Positions 25,960 to 35,254 of a stretch of 64,000 bases of DNA are shown here, piece by piece. The stretch is taken from assembly GCA_034521445.1 (NCBI GenBank), contig JAXHMM010000003.1, forward strand, positions 372,001 to 436,000, in the 5' to 3' direction. Source of the stretch: Balneolaceae bacterium. GTDB taxonomy: Bacteria > Bacteroidota > Rhodothermia > Balneolales > Balneolaceae. The notes under the pieces are model-generated. The model had not been told where the DNA came from and made no database searches. It saw only the letters and a program-made list of their open reading frames with translations. Position 1 is the stretch's first letter. Each line of letters begins with the position of its first letter. Made by a program: the position numbers and the translations under genes.

Positions 25960-27093
25960 ATGCCGGAGTACCGGCTCATCCCCGTGGATGAGAAGGACGA
26001 GCAGGATGCCGTCAATATGATAGACCTGCTGCGCTCCTTCCGCGACCACAAAAGCCTGGTAAAACGCATTCTGAGCATCTCGCTTCTGCTGGGCGTTTTC
26101 TTTGCCCTGGTCAGCACCACCGAATTCCAGACCAACGCCGAGCTCATGCCCGAAATGCAGGAGAGTTCCGGCAGCGGGGCGGGCGCGCTGCTGCAACAGT
26201 ACGGGGGGGCGCTGGGTCTGGGCGGCCTGCAGGGCATGGTGTCGCAGGAGGACGAGGGACAGATTCCCCCCGAGGTCTACCCGCGCATCGTGCAGAGTCT
26301 GACCTTCAGCCACAAGTTGCTGAACAGCCGGATCACCTTCGCCGAGCCCGACACCACGCTCCAGCTCTTTGACTATTTTGACCGGTACTATAAGCTCTCC
26401 CCCATGGAATGGATCCTCCGCAACACCGTGGGGGTGCCCGGGCGCATCATGCGGTCGCTCTCCGACCAGCAGCTCCCCAGCCATATACGCGAGCGGCTGG
26501 AGGAAGAGAACCTGGAGCATCTCACCTACGACCAGTACAAGGCGCTGCAGAAAATTCAGGGCCGCGTCTACGTCACCCTGAACCCGGAAACCGGCATTCT
26601 GGTGGTCTCGGCCGAGCTGCCGGATGCGGCGGCCTCCGCCCAGCTCTGCAAGATCGCCATCGAGATGCTTACGGATTATCTGAAGGATTACCGCACCCAG
26701 AAGGCGCGGCAGGACCTGCAGTTTCAAACCGAACAGGTGCGCCTGGCCGAGGAGCGCTTCGACTCCACACAGCAGGCCTGGACCAACTATCTGGACCAGA
26801 ATCTGAATCCCGCTACCAACTCCGCCCAGGCGCGGCAGCAGCGCCTGAGGGCGGAATACGACCTGGCCTACGAGCTCTATACCACCGCCTCCCAGCAACA
26901 GGCTGAAGCCCGCAGGGAACTGCAGGAGCAGACGCCCGTTTTCAAGGTGATCCAGGAGGCCAGCGTGCCGATGGAGCCCAGCAAGCCGCGCAGGGTGCTG
27001 ACCGTGATCACCTTCCTGGTAGTGGGCGCCGTCACCGCCTACCTCTACATCAGCATCCGCCGCATTTACGATGAGATCCGCTCCAAGATGTAG
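25960..27093 (+). CDS. Wzz-like polysaccharide chain-length/co-polymerase protein (copy 1)
   Basis: At least 377 aa from ATG 25960. Two membrane segments, near residues 38-55 (ILSISLLLGVFFALVSTTEF) and 350-372 (VLTVITFLVVGAVTAYLYIS), bracket a large periplasmic domain with coiled-coil character (ARQDLQFQTEQVRLAEERFD), as in Wzz/polysaccharide co-polymerases. A Pro-rich EASVPMEPSKPRR lies just before the second membrane helix, typical of the family. The open frame extends upstream to about 25816. The residues just before the ATG (SLSEQQPHNNP) resemble the N-terminus of copy 2 (39861), which starts with TTG, so a CTG start near 25894 is conceivable. It regulates glycan length or export at the inner membrane. 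Confidence 0.85.
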   Translation: MPEYRLIPVDEKDEQDAVNMIDLLRSFRDHKSLVKRILSISLLLGVFFALVSTTEFQTNAELMPEMQESSGSGAGALLQQYGGALGLGGLQGMVSQEDEGQIPPEVYPRIVQSLTFSHKLLNSRITFAEPDTTLQLFDYFDRYYKLSPMEWILRNTVGVPGRIMRSLSDQQLPSHIRERLEEENLEHLTYDQYKALQKIQGRVYVTLNPETGILVVSAELPDAAASAQLCKIAIEMLTDYLKDYRTQKARQDLQFQTEQVRLAEERFDSTQQAWTNYLDQNLNPATNSAQARQQRLRAEYDLAYELYTTASQQQAEARRELQEQTPVFKVIQEASVPMEPSKPRRVLTVITFLVVGAVTAYLYISIRRIYDEIRSKM

Positions 27094-27177
27094 ACCCCGG
27101 CCCCAGCCGACTGCCCCAGCGGACGTGCCGGGTCCGTACGCCCCCATGTTGAAACGACCGAAATCAAGGAATCCGCA

Positions 27178-28692
27178 TTGAACAGGAAAGGGTTACTGGC
27201 GAAGAACTCGTTGATCAACCTGCTGGGGCAGGGCGTGCCGCTGGTTTTCATCTTCGCAGCCTATCCCTTTATCGTCGATGGACTGGGCGAAGACCGCACC
27301 GGTACCCTTCAGATCATCTGGATGATCATCGGCTATTTCGGGCTGCTGGATATGGGACTGGGCCGCGCCACCACCAAATTCGTGGCCGACATGCAGGCAA
27401 GGGACGAGCAGAATCTCTCTCCCTTTATTCTCACCTCCATCCTGATGCTCTTCGTCGTGGGACTGCTGGGATGCGGGCTCATCTACTGGCTTACGCCCTG
27501 GCTGGTCTACGAGGTGATGAACACGCCCGAAATGCTGCAGGCCGAGACCCAACGGGCTTTCTATACCCTCAGTTTCGCCATCCCCCTGGTGCTGGGCTCC
27601 GTCGGGGCCCGCGGGGCCCTGGAGGCCCAGCAGAGGTTCGGCTTGGTCAACATCATCAAGATACCCGCCGGCATCCTCAACTACCTGGCCCCCCTGCTGG
27701 TGCTGCCTTTCTCCACCGACCTGCAATATGTAGTGGTGGTGCTGGTGACGGGACGGGGACTCACCTTCCTCATCTACAGCTGGTTCTGCCTTTCGGGAGG
27801 GGAGTCCCTCTTTCAACTGGGCAGTTATCCGCTGATCGGCTGGATCAAAAACCTCTTCAGCTACGGGGCCTGGATCACCGTCAGCAACCTCATCAGTCCC
27901 ATCATGGTGTACATGGACCGCTTCATCGTGGCCGCCGTGATCGGCACCACGGCGGTTCTCTACTACGCAACGCCCTACGACGTGGTGACCCGCCTGCTGA
28001 TCATCCCGGGGAGCTTCATGGGGGTGATGTTTCCCGCCTTCAGCGTGGCCTCCCTGGAGGAGAACAGCCGTCCTATGGATCCCCTCTACCGCAAGTCCAT
28101 CCGCTACCTGCTGCTGGCCCTGGTGCCGGCCGTGGTGGGACTGGTGCTGGCCGCCGAGCCGATCTTTTATTACTGGCTGGGCGGGGAGTTTCCGGCGCGC
28201 TCCACCCTGGTGATGCAGCTGCTGGCCGTGGGGGTGCTCATCAACGCCATCGCCATGGTGCCCTACACCGCCCTGCAGGGCATGGGACGCCCCGACGTCA
28301 CCGCCAAACTTCATATGGTGGAGCTGCCGCTCTTTCTGGTCATGGTCTGGTTTTTTATCCACCGATGGGGTATCGAGGGCGTGGCCCTAGCCTGGGTGAT
28401 ACGGGTGGCCTTGGACGCCGGAGGACTGCTCTGGTTTTACCGGCGACTGACGCCCGAGCGCGAACCGGACGAGGTGAACTGGTCCGCCCGCCTGGCGACC
28501 TCCCTGGGCTGCGCGGCCGTCATGGGCGCGGGGTATTTTGCCATCAGCCACCGCCTTCTGCTGATGGCTTTCGCGGCGGCCTGTGCGGCGGGCGTCTTCT
28601 GGCTGATCTGGACGTATGTGTTGCATGACTACGAGAGGAATAAAATATTCCGGCTCTATATTGACGTTAAGCAGAGCCTGAAACGCCGGTGA
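27178..28692 (+). CDS. wzx: Wzx-type lipid-linked oligosaccharide flippase
   Basis: A 504-aa polytopic protein of the MOP superfamily with about 12-14 membrane segments. Opening KNSLINLLGQGVPLVFIFA; IVDGLGEDRTGTLQIIW; DMGLGRATTKFVADMQA, which is typical of RfbX/Wzx flippases. The start is TTG at 27178. It moves lipid-linked repeat units across the inner membrane. The next gene begins within its stop codon (GTGA overlap), so the downstream glycosyltransferase is coupled. Confidence 0.9.
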   Translation: MNRKGLLAKNSLINLLGQGVPLVFIFAAYPFIVDGLGEDRTGTLQIIWMIIGYFGLLDMGLGRATTKFVADMQARDEQNLSPFILTSILMLFVVGLLGCGLIYWLTPWLVYEVMNTPEMLQAETQRAFYTLSFAIPLVLGSVGARGALEAQQRFGLVNIIKIPAGILNYLAPLLVLPFSTDLQYVVVVLVTGRGLTFLIYSWFCLSGGESLFQLGSYPLIGWIKNLFSYGAWITVSNLISPIMVYMDRFIVAAVIGTTAVLYYATPYDVVTRLLIIPGSFMGVMFPAFSVASLEENSRPMDPLYRKSIRYLLLALVPAVVGLVLAAEPIFYYWLGGEFPARSTLVMQLLAVGVLINAIAMVPYTALQGMGRPDVTAKLHMVELPLFLVMVWFFIHRWGIEGVALAWVIRVALDAGGLLWFYRRLTPEREPDEVNWSARLATSLGCAAVMGAGYFAISHRLLLMAFAAACAAGVFWLIWTYVLHDYERNKIFRLYIDVKQSLKRR

Positions 28693-29603
28693 ACCGACCC
28701 GAAATACATATTATCCTGGTCAACTGGAACGGCTGGAGGGACACTCTTGAGTGCATCGCCTCCCTGGAGGAGCTCGACTACCCGAATGCGCGCATTGTGG
28801 TCGTGGACAACGGCTCGACCAACGACTCGGTGCGCCAGCTGCGGAGCCGCTGTCGGGACCATACCCTGCTGGAGAGCGGCCGCAACCTCGGCTTTGCGGG
28901 GGGCACCAACCTGGGCATCCGCCACGCCATGGAGGAAGGGGCCGACTACCTCTGGATCCTCAACAACGACACCGTGGTGGAGTCACAGGCCCTCGACAGG
29001 CTCCTGGAGCGCATGCAGGGGGAGCCCCGCATCGGCATCTGCGGCTCCCGGCTCATATACCTGGACCAGCCCGAGGTGCTGCAGGCCCTGGGCGGAGGCA
29101 CCTACAACCGCTGGCTGGGCATCACCCGGTACGTGGGGGAGGGAGGACCGGCCCGCATGGAGGTGGAGCCGGCCGATATCGAGCGGCAGCTCGACTATAT
29201 TTCAGGGGCCTCCATGCTGGTTTCCCGCCGATTCATCGAGGAGGTGGGACCCATGAACGAGGAGTATTTCCTGTACTACGAGGAGCTGGACTGGATGGAG
29301 CGTGCCGGCGGCCGCTTCGAGCTGGGTTTTGCCCCCCACAGCGTGGTCTACCACAAGGAGGGGGCCTCCATCAAGGCCAACACGCTGCAGCGCAACCGCA
29401 AGAGCAAGAGGGCGGACTACTACCAGCTGCGCAACCGGCTGCTGTTCACCCGCAACTACCACCCCCTGATGCTGCCCACCGTCTACCTGGGACTGCTGGG
29501 CGCCCTGCTGAACCGCATTTTTCGCAAGCAGTGGGACCGCGTGCCCATGATCCTGGGACTTATGGCTGCTGCGGGCGGAAAAGAGGAGAGGTGGCGGCCA
29601 TGA
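28689..29603 (+). CDS. GT2-family glycosyltransferase (rhamnosyltransferase-like)
   Basis: A 304-aa enzyme starting with GTG at 28689, overlapping the flippase stop. GT-A motifs are HIILVNWNGWRDTLECIASL, VVVDNGSTNDS, and the NND substitute for DxD in WILNNDTVVESQAL. The later YEELDWMERAGGRF fits the family's acceptor region. A C-terminal hydrophobic stretch (LMLPTVYLGLLGALLNRIF) may anchor it to the membrane. Many homologues are rhamnosyl- or similar transferases; the sugar cannot be told. Confidence 0.9.
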   Translation: MNRPEIHIILVNWNGWRDTLECIASLEELDYPNARIVVVDNGSTNDSVRQLRSRCRDHTLLESGRNLGFAGGTNLGIRHAMEEGADYLWILNNDTVVESQALDRLLERMQGEPRIGICGSRLIYLDQPEVLQALGGGTYNRWLGITRYVGEGGPARMEVEPADIERQLDYISGASMLVSRRFIEEVGPMNEEYFLYYEELDWMERAGGRFELGFAPHSVVYHKEGASIKANTLQRNRKSKRADYYQLRNRLLFTRNYHPLMLPTVYLGLLGALLNRIFRKQWDRVPMILGLMAAAGGKEERWRP

Positions 29604-30883
29604 GCGTGGAAAAGAAAGTGTTGTTCTGGATCGCTGTCCTGGCCCTGGTGGGCACGGTCACCAACTTCGTCTACTTCAGTCCCCTGCTCACCCTGCTGGT
29701 GCCCCTGGCCCTTTTCACGGCCACGCGCGAGCGGATGGAGCGTCCGGTGGCCTGGCTCTACCTGTACGTGCTTGCGTTCCTGGCGAGCGTGCTCCTCTAC
29801 CATCCCCTCTCCGTGGTGGAGTTCGGCTTCTACCGCAGGGACGGGAATTTCGTCATCTCCTACGCGCCGCTGCTGGTGCTTCCCCTCTTCCGCTTCCATT
29901 TCGACCTGGAGCAGTACTTCCGCCGCTTCTTTCTCTTCGCCCTGGCCATCTACGGCCTGCTTTTCGCCCGCTACCTGGTGGAGGCCTGGCCCTACTACAT
30001 CCTGCAGCTGAACGTCTTCGGGGGACTCTTCTACGCACAGAACGCCGTGGGAGGCTTCCTGGCCATCCTGGGCGCCCTCTCCTTCGCCTACCTCTACCAT
30101 CGCCGGCGCAACCGCGAGCTGCTGGCTTTTTTCATCGTATTCCTGATGCTGCTGGCCACCTATTCGCGCGGGTCCATACTGGGACTGATCTGCGGCATTC
30201 CGGCCTGGTACCTGGCCGACCGGGGTTACTGGAAAAGCCTGGCCGTGATGCTGCTCATTCCCGTGCTCATCACGGCCGCGGTGCTCTCCATCGGCTATCC
30301 CTACTACAAAAGCAACGAGGCGGCGGGCACCCCCTTCGGGGAGGAGATCCTGTATATGGACGCCGACGAGGGCGACGACACCAAGAGCACCAACGTGCTC
30401 CTGCGGGTGTTCTACACCATGCCGCGCGCCTGGTACGCCTTCCAGCACTCCCCGGTGCTGGGCACCGGTGTGGGCTCCTTCGACGACCGTCCCTACCAGT
30501 TTACACAGGTGCTGCCCTACCTGCACTACAACGCCCAGACGCCCAAGCGGCACACCGACAGCCACGCCCACCACTCCTACCTGCATATTCTTGCCGAACA
30601 GGGCATGGTGGGACTGGGCGTGTTCCTGACTTTCTGGGTCTCCCTCTTTTTGTATCTTCTGCGATTCAAGCGGGCCCCGGTGCTGAGGGACTACCTGCTC
30701 ATTGCCTTTTTTGCCATTACCTTTGCCTCCTTCACCGAACACCGTATCACCACCCCCTCCATGATGCTGCCCTTCACCCTTTCGGTGGGGCTGCTGATGG
30801 CCTGGCGGCCCAAAGGCACCAGGTACCGCCTGCAGGTAGACGACCCGGACGAGGTCGCCGGTCCGGGGGAGGCCAACCGTTGA
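29600..30883 (+). CDS. O-antigen ligase/polymerase-like membrane protein (Wzy/WaaL family)
   Basis: A 427-aa protein from ATG 29600, which overlaps the preceding TGA. About ten membrane segments; a large periplasmic loop near residues 240-345 holds the family-typical pattern NVLLRVFYTMPRAWYAFQHS, GTGVGSF and HAHHSYLHILAEQGMVGLG. This H-N/S-x-x-L region is diagnostic for Wzy_C/O-antigen ligases. It would polymerise repeat units or transfer the finished polymer to an acceptor. The frame continues upstream of the ATG only as an out-of-frame shadow of the glycosyltransferase. Confidence 0.85.
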   Translation: MSVEKKVLFWIAVLALVGTVTNFVYFSPLLTLLVPLALFTATRERMERPVAWLYLYVLAFLASVLLYHPLSVVEFGFYRRDGNFVISYAPLLVLPLFRFHFDLEQYFRRFFLFALAIYGLLFARYLVEAWPYYILQLNVFGGLFYAQNAVGGFLAILGALSFAYLYHRRRNRELLAFFIVFLMLLATYSRGSILGLICGIPAWYLADRGYWKSLAVMLLIPVLITAAVLSIGYPYYKSNEAAGTPFGEEILYMDADEGDDTKSTNVLLRVFYTMPRAWYAFQHSPVLGTGVGSFDDRPYQFTQVLPYLHYNAQTPKRHTDSHAHHSYLHILAEQGMVGLGVFLTFWVSLFLYLLRFKRAPVLRDYLLIAFFAITFASFTEHRITTPSMMLPFTLSVGLLMAWRPKGTRYRLQVDDPDEVAGPGEANR

Positions 30884-31932
30884 ACAGGAACTTCATGCTG
30901 GCCATTAACGGACATTTCAAGGGTCAGCCGGTTACCGGCGTGCAGCGTTATGCGCGCGAGGTTACCGGCCGGTTCAAGCGGATGGGACAGGAGTTCCAGT
31001 GGGTGGATCCCCCGCCGGGCCTGGAATCCGACGCCCTGCGGCAGCTCTGGATGCAGCTGAGGATGCCGGCCAGGGTGCCCGGGGGCGCCCTGCTCTGGTC
31101 GCCCACCAACAGCGGACCCGTCTTTCATGCCCGCCAGGTGGTCACCCTCCACGACCTGGCGGACCAGCTCCACCCGGAGTGGTTCAGCCGGCGCTACAGC
31201 GCCTGGCGCTCCATGATCCTTCCTCCGCTGCTGCGGAGGGTGCGCGGGATTATTACCATATCGGACTACTCCCGCCGCACCATACTGGAGCGCTATCCCT
31301 TTACGGAAGGCAAAATCGAGGTCATCTACAACGGGGTGGACAGCCGCCATTTCCGGCGCAGGGACGAGGAGGAGGTCGGGCGGATGAGGCGGAAGCTGGG
31401 TCTCTCGAAGCGGTACCTGGTCACGGTGGGATCTCTCGACCCCCGCAAAAACCTCAACCGCCTGCTGGATGCCTGGCACCGCCTGCCCGCCCGCATCCGG
31501 GAGGAGTACGAGCTGGTCATCGCCGGCGCTTCGTCGGATAAGTTTTCGTTCAGTCTGGATCGCGATCCCGGAGAAAGGGTTCGTTTTACCGGTTACGTCG
31601 ATTACGACGACCTTCCGGCGCTCTACAGCGGCGCCTCCCTTTTTGTCTATCCTTCGCTCTTCGAGGGCTTCGGCCTGCCCGTCCTGGAAGCCATGGCCTG
31701 CGGCACCCCGGTGCTCACCTCCGATACCACGGCCCTCGGGGAGCTGGCCGGCGACAAGGCGGTGACCGTCGACCCGCAGCATGCCGGGCAGCTGGGCGAC
31801 GAGATGCTGCGGCTCCTGGAAGCGCCCGGGCGCCGAAGGGAACTGGGGGAGAAGGGGGTCGCCTACGCCTCAGGCTTTACGTGGGACGAGACCGCACGGA
31901 AAACCCTGGACTTCCTGGACTCTTGCACTTGA
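30880..31932 (+). CDS. GT4-family glycosyltransferase
   Basis: A 350-aa GT-B enzyme with TTG start at 30880, overlapping the previous TGA. N-terminal GQPVTGVQRYAREV matches the mannosyltransferase-like group that senses an acceptor lipid. The donor domain shows VGSLDPRKNLNRLLDAWHRL, and the E-x7-E motif lies in PSLFEGFGLPVLEAMACGTP. It is followed by TLDFLDSCT at the end. It uses a nucleotide sugar to extend the lipid-linked glycan. Confidence 0.9.
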   Translation: MNRNFMLAINGHFKGQPVTGVQRYAREVTGRFKRMGQEFQWVDPPPGLESDALRQLWMQLRMPARVPGGALLWSPTNSGPVFHARQVVTLHDLADQLHPEWFSRRYSAWRSMILPPLLRRVRGIITISDYSRRTILERYPFTEGKIEVIYNGVDSRHFRRRDEEEVGRMRRKLGLSKRYLVTVGSLDPRKNLNRLLDAWHRLPARIREEYELVIAGASSDKFSFSLDRDPGERVRFTGYVDYDDLPALYSGASLFVYPSLFEGFGLPVLEAMACGTPVLTSDTTALGELAGDKAVTVDPQHAGQLGDEMLRLLEAPGRRRELGEKGVAYASGFTWDETARKTLDFLDSCT

Positions 31933-31958
31933 GGAGGGGATAGTCTTACCTTAAGCGC

Positions 31959-32948
31959 ATGCAGTGCAGAATATGCGAGCGACAGACAACCGGGGACTTC
32001 CGGGTCAGGGAGATGATGTTCGGCAGCCGTGAGCCCTTCGACTATGTCCGCTGCACAGGCTGCGGCTGCGTGCAGCTTGCTAATATACCGGACGACCTCT
32101 CGGCGTACTATCCCCCCGACTACTACGCGCACCGTCGCGAGGAGGGGGAATCGCTGCTTAAATCGCTGCTGACCGAACGCCGCAACCGCTATGCGCTGTG
32201 GGGGGATTCTCTCCCAGGGAAATGGCTCTACCGGCGCTACCCCAACGTGCCGTTGCGGTCGCTCTCCCTGCTTCCGCTCGACCTCGACACCCGCATTCTG
32301 GACGTGGGCTGCGGGCGGGGTGATCTGCTCCGGGAGCTGCACGAGCTGGGTTTCCGCAATCTGCTGGGCGTGGATCCCTTCAACCCCGAGCCCATCCGGT
32401 ACGAAAACGGCCTGACCATTCGCAACGGGGAGCTGGAGGAGGTGGAAGGGGACTGGGACCTCATCATGATGCATCACGCCTTCGAGCATGTACCCGATCC
32501 CCGGGAGGTGCTCTACCGCATACAGCAGCTGCTCGCCCCGGGCGGCTGGTGCCTCATTCGCATCCCCATGAGCTCTTCCTATGCCTTCGAACACTTCGGG
32601 GAACAGTGGGTGCAGTGGGACGCTCCCCGGCACTGTTACCTGCATACGCCGGAAAGCATGAAGGTTCTCGCCCGGCAAAGCGGCCTCCACCTGCAGGGCG
32701 TCTCCTACGACTCCACGGCCTTCCAGTTCTGGGGCAGCCTGCAGTACGAGCAGGACATCCCGCTGAACGACGAGCGCTCCCACGCGGTGAATCCCGGCAA
32801 CTCCATGTTCAGCCGCCGGCAGATCGAGACGTTCTCCCGCCGGGCCGACGCCCTGAACCGCATCGGCCGCGGAGACCAGGCCGTTTTCCTGCTGGGAAGG
32901 CAGCCTGCGCCCTACAGCACCCCGGAAGATATACCCACCCACTCTTGA
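31959..32948 (+). CDS. SAM-dependent methyltransferase with N-terminal zinc-ribbon
   Basis: A 329-aa protein. The N-terminus has a four-cysteine zinc-binding pattern CRIC (residues 3-6) and CTGCGC (near 35), as in methyltransf_13-type proteins of sugar clusters. The SAM-binding fold carries ILDVGCGRGDLLRELHELG and LLGVDPF, with LIMMHHAFEHVPDPREVL. Members methylate sugars or form other small modifications on glycans. Its stop overlaps the TTG start of the next glycosyltransferase. Confidence 0.87.
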   Translation: MQCRICERQTTGDFRVREMMFGSREPFDYVRCTGCGCVQLANIPDDLSAYYPPDYYAHRREEGESLLKSLLTERRNRYALWGDSLPGKWLYRRYPNVPLRSLSLLPLDLDTRILDVGCGRGDLLRELHELGFRNLLGVDPFNPEPIRYENGLTIRNGELEEVEGDWDLIMMHHAFEHVPDPREVLYRIQQLLAPGGWCLIRIPMSSSYAFEHFGEQWVQWDAPRHCYLHTPESMKVLARQSGLHLQGVSYDSTAFQFWGSLQYEQDIPLNDERSHAVNPGNSMFSRRQIETFSRRADALNRIGRGDQAVFLLGRQPAPYSTPEDIPTHS

Positions 32949-34054
32949 ATATCGCGCTTCTACATCACTGGCTGGTAAGCATGCGGGGCGGGGAAAAGGT
33001 GCTCGAGCAGTTCTGCCGGCTGATGCCGGATGCCGAGATCCACACGCTGGTGCGGAGCCGGGAGGAGGGGGCGCTGAGCGAAACCATCCGGCGCCACCCC
33101 ATCCGCACCACCCTGCTGGACCGCCTTCCCGGTTCGGAGCGTTACTACCCCTCCCTGCTGCCGCTCTATCCCTGGTTTCTGCAGAACCACCCGGTGGAGG
33201 CCGATTTCATCCTCTCCAGCGACGCCGGCATGGTCAAGGGCATGCCGCACGACCCCGGGGTTCCGCACGTATGCTACTGCCACTCCCCGCCCCGCTACCT
33301 GTACGACATGCAGGAGGACTACCTGGAAGGCCTCTCTTCCTGGAAGAGGCCGCTCTTCCGCGCGTGGGTGCCCCGGCTGCGCCGGTTCGACCGGGAAACG
33401 GCGGGGACGGTCGATCGCTTCATCGCCAACTCCGCCTTCGTGCGCGATCGCATTCGCAGGATCTACGACCGCGATGCGCAGGTGATCCATCCGCCGGTGG
33501 ACCTCTCCCGCTTTCGGGCCGACCGGCCGGCGGGGGACTACTACCTGATCGTCTCGGCCCTGGTGTCCTACAAGAAGGTGGAACTGGCCGTGCGCGCCTT
33601 TACCATGATGGACAAGCCCCTGGTGGTCTGCGGAGAGGGACCCGAGAAGGAGCGCCTGCAAAAGCTGGCCGGCCCTTCGGTGACGGTCACCGGCGCGCAG
33701 ACCGCCGCGCAGATTCGCGCGCGCTTCGAGGGCTGCCGCGCCTTCGTCTTCCCGGGCGTGGAGGATTTCGGCATCACCCCGCTGGAGGCGCAGGCCTCCG
33801 GCCGGCCGGTGATCGCCTACGGGGAGGGGGGCGCCCTGGAGACCGTGGTGGAGGGGAAGACCGGCCTCTTTTTTGACGAACAGTCGCCCGGCAGCCTGGC
33901 CGATGCGGTCCGCCGTTTCGAGGCCGACGAGGCGCGGTATACCCCCGGGGCCTGCAGGTCCAATGCCGAACGGTTCGGCGAAGGCCGGTTCCGTGAAGAG
34001 ATAAAAGACTTTTTGGTGTCCCATTATCCCTCCTATTTTAGAGGCTTTTGGTAA
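32945..34054 (+). CDS. GT4-family glycosyltransferase (WcaI/mannosyl-type)
   Basis: A 369-aa GT-B enzyme starting TTG at 32945 (NIALLHHWLVSMRGGEKVLE), overlapping the methyltransferase stop. It shows CYCHSPPRYLYDMQEDYL and SSDAGMVKGMPH in the acceptor domain. The donor domain has YYLIVSALVSYKKVELAVRA, VVCGEGPEKERLQKLAG and the E-x7-E motif in EDFGITPLEAQASGRPVIAY. The HH/RGGEK start pattern is common in GT4 transferases of capsule clusters. The longer upstream frame is a shadow of the methyltransferase gene. Confidence 0.9.
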   Translation: MNIALLHHWLVSMRGGEKVLEQFCRLMPDAEIHTLVRSREEGALSETIRRHPIRTTLLDRLPGSERYYPSLLPLYPWFLQNHPVEADFILSSDAGMVKGMPHDPGVPHVCYCHSPPRYLYDMQEDYLEGLSSWKRPLFRAWVPRLRRFDRETAGTVDRFIANSAFVRDRIRRIYDRDAQVIHPPVDLSRFRADRPAGDYYLIVSALVSYKKVELAVRAFTMMDKPLVVCGEGPEKERLQKLAGPSVTVTGAQTAAQIRARFEGCRAFVFPGVEDFGITPLEAQASGRPVIAYGEGGALETVVEGKTGLFFDEQSPGSLADAVRRFEADEARYTPGACRSNAERFGEGRFREEIKDFLVSHYPSYFRGFW

Positions 34055-34069
34055 ATCGAGTGATACGGC

Positions 34070-35083
34070 ATGCAAGCAGCTATGAAAACAGCCATTATTA
34101 CCGGGGGATCCGGCTTTGTTGGATCTCATCTGATACGCCATCTCCAACGCGAGGGACGCTACGACCGCATCGTCAATACCGACCGTTCGGGCTTGGCGCC
34201 CGATGAGATCCCGCGGGAGGCGGAGCTGGCCCACCTGAAATGGGATGTGCGGCGAAAGGCCGATGCGGAGGTGTTCCGGGAGCTGGGGTGCGGCGAGCAG
34301 ACCCATATCTACAACCTGGCGGCCATATGCCGCATCCCGGGATACCCCCATGAGGATTACTACCGGACCAATATTCTCGGGGCGGAGAACGTCTGCCGGC
34401 TGGCGGACGAACTTGGCTGCCGCACCATGCTGTTCACCAGCTCGGTGTCGGTCTACGGGGGTTCCGAGGAGCTGAAAACCGAAGAGAGCGTGCCCCAGCC
34501 GGCCGATCCCTACGGCATTTCCAAGCTGGTGGCAGAGTATATCCACCGCGGCTGGCGCGAGTCCGGCGAGGGGCGCCGGCTGGTCATCCTGCGGCCCGGT
34601 ATTATTTTTGGCTCGGGCGAACAGGCGAATTTCACGCGCCTGTACGATGCGCTGAAAAAGGGCTACTTTTTCTACCCGGGCCGGCGGGACACCCGAAAGG
34701 CCTGCGCCTACGTCAAGGATGTGGCCCGGGCGTTAGACTGGTTCGCCCGGCATGGGGATGAATTCGAGCTGTACAACCTGGCCTACGAGCAGGCGCCCGC
34801 CATCGAGGAAATCTGCGGGGTGATCGCCTCGGAGACCGACGCCGGGAGGGCCCGCCTGCGTATTCCGGCTCCCCTGCTGCTGGGGGCAGCCTATCTTATT
34901 CATGCGGCCGCCCGTCTCACGGGATTATCGTTCAAGGGCATTCATCCCGACAGGGTCCGCAAGGTGATGGTGTCCACCCATATATCGGGGGAGAAGCTGG
35001 CGAACAGTGGATTCGGTCTGAAGTACAGTCTGAAGGAGGGGGTGAGGGACTGGTTCGACGAGAGCGGGCGGTCTCTGCATTGA
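34070..35083 (+). CDS. NAD-dependent sugar epimerase/dehydratase (extended SDR)
   Basis: A 337-aa enzyme; start either ATG 34070 or ATG 34082 (MKTAIITGGSGFVGSHL). Rossmann motif GGSGFVGSH near the N-terminus; catalytic triad residues in LFTSSVSVYGGSEEL (Ser) and YGISKLVAEY (Tyr-x3-Lys). It acts on a nucleotide sugar, by epimerisation, dehydration or reduction. No closer assignment is safe. It lies between the glycosyltransferases and the initiating sugar transferase, so it likely makes a precursor for this polymer. Confidence 0.86.
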   Translation: MQAAMKTAIITGGSGFVGSHLIRHLQREGRYDRIVNTDRSGLAPDEIPREAELAHLKWDVRRKADAEVFRELGCGEQTHIYNLAAICRIPGYPHEDYYRTNILGAENVCRLADELGCRTMLFTSSVSVYGGSEELKTEESVPQPADPYGISKLVAEYIHRGWRESGEGRRLVILRPGIIFGSGEQANFTRLYDALKKGYFFYPGRRDTRKACAYVKDVARALDWFARHGDEFELYNLAYEQAPAIEEICGVIASETDAGRARLRIPAPLLLGAAYLIHAAARLTGLSFKGIHPDRVRKVMVSTHISGEKLANSGFGLKYSLKEGVRDWFDESGRSLH

Positions 35084-35254
35084 GGGGAACATCGGCGGGA
35101 GCCTGCCGTTACAGGGGTTGGGAGGGGAATGGAGGCTCGCGAAGAGGCGTGCCATTATTTTTTTAGTTTGAGGAAATAATGATATCTTTGGGCTTTTGGA
35201 AGACGAGGGCCCGGAAGCCATCCCCTTTGTTCTACCTTTATACAGACGACCGAC

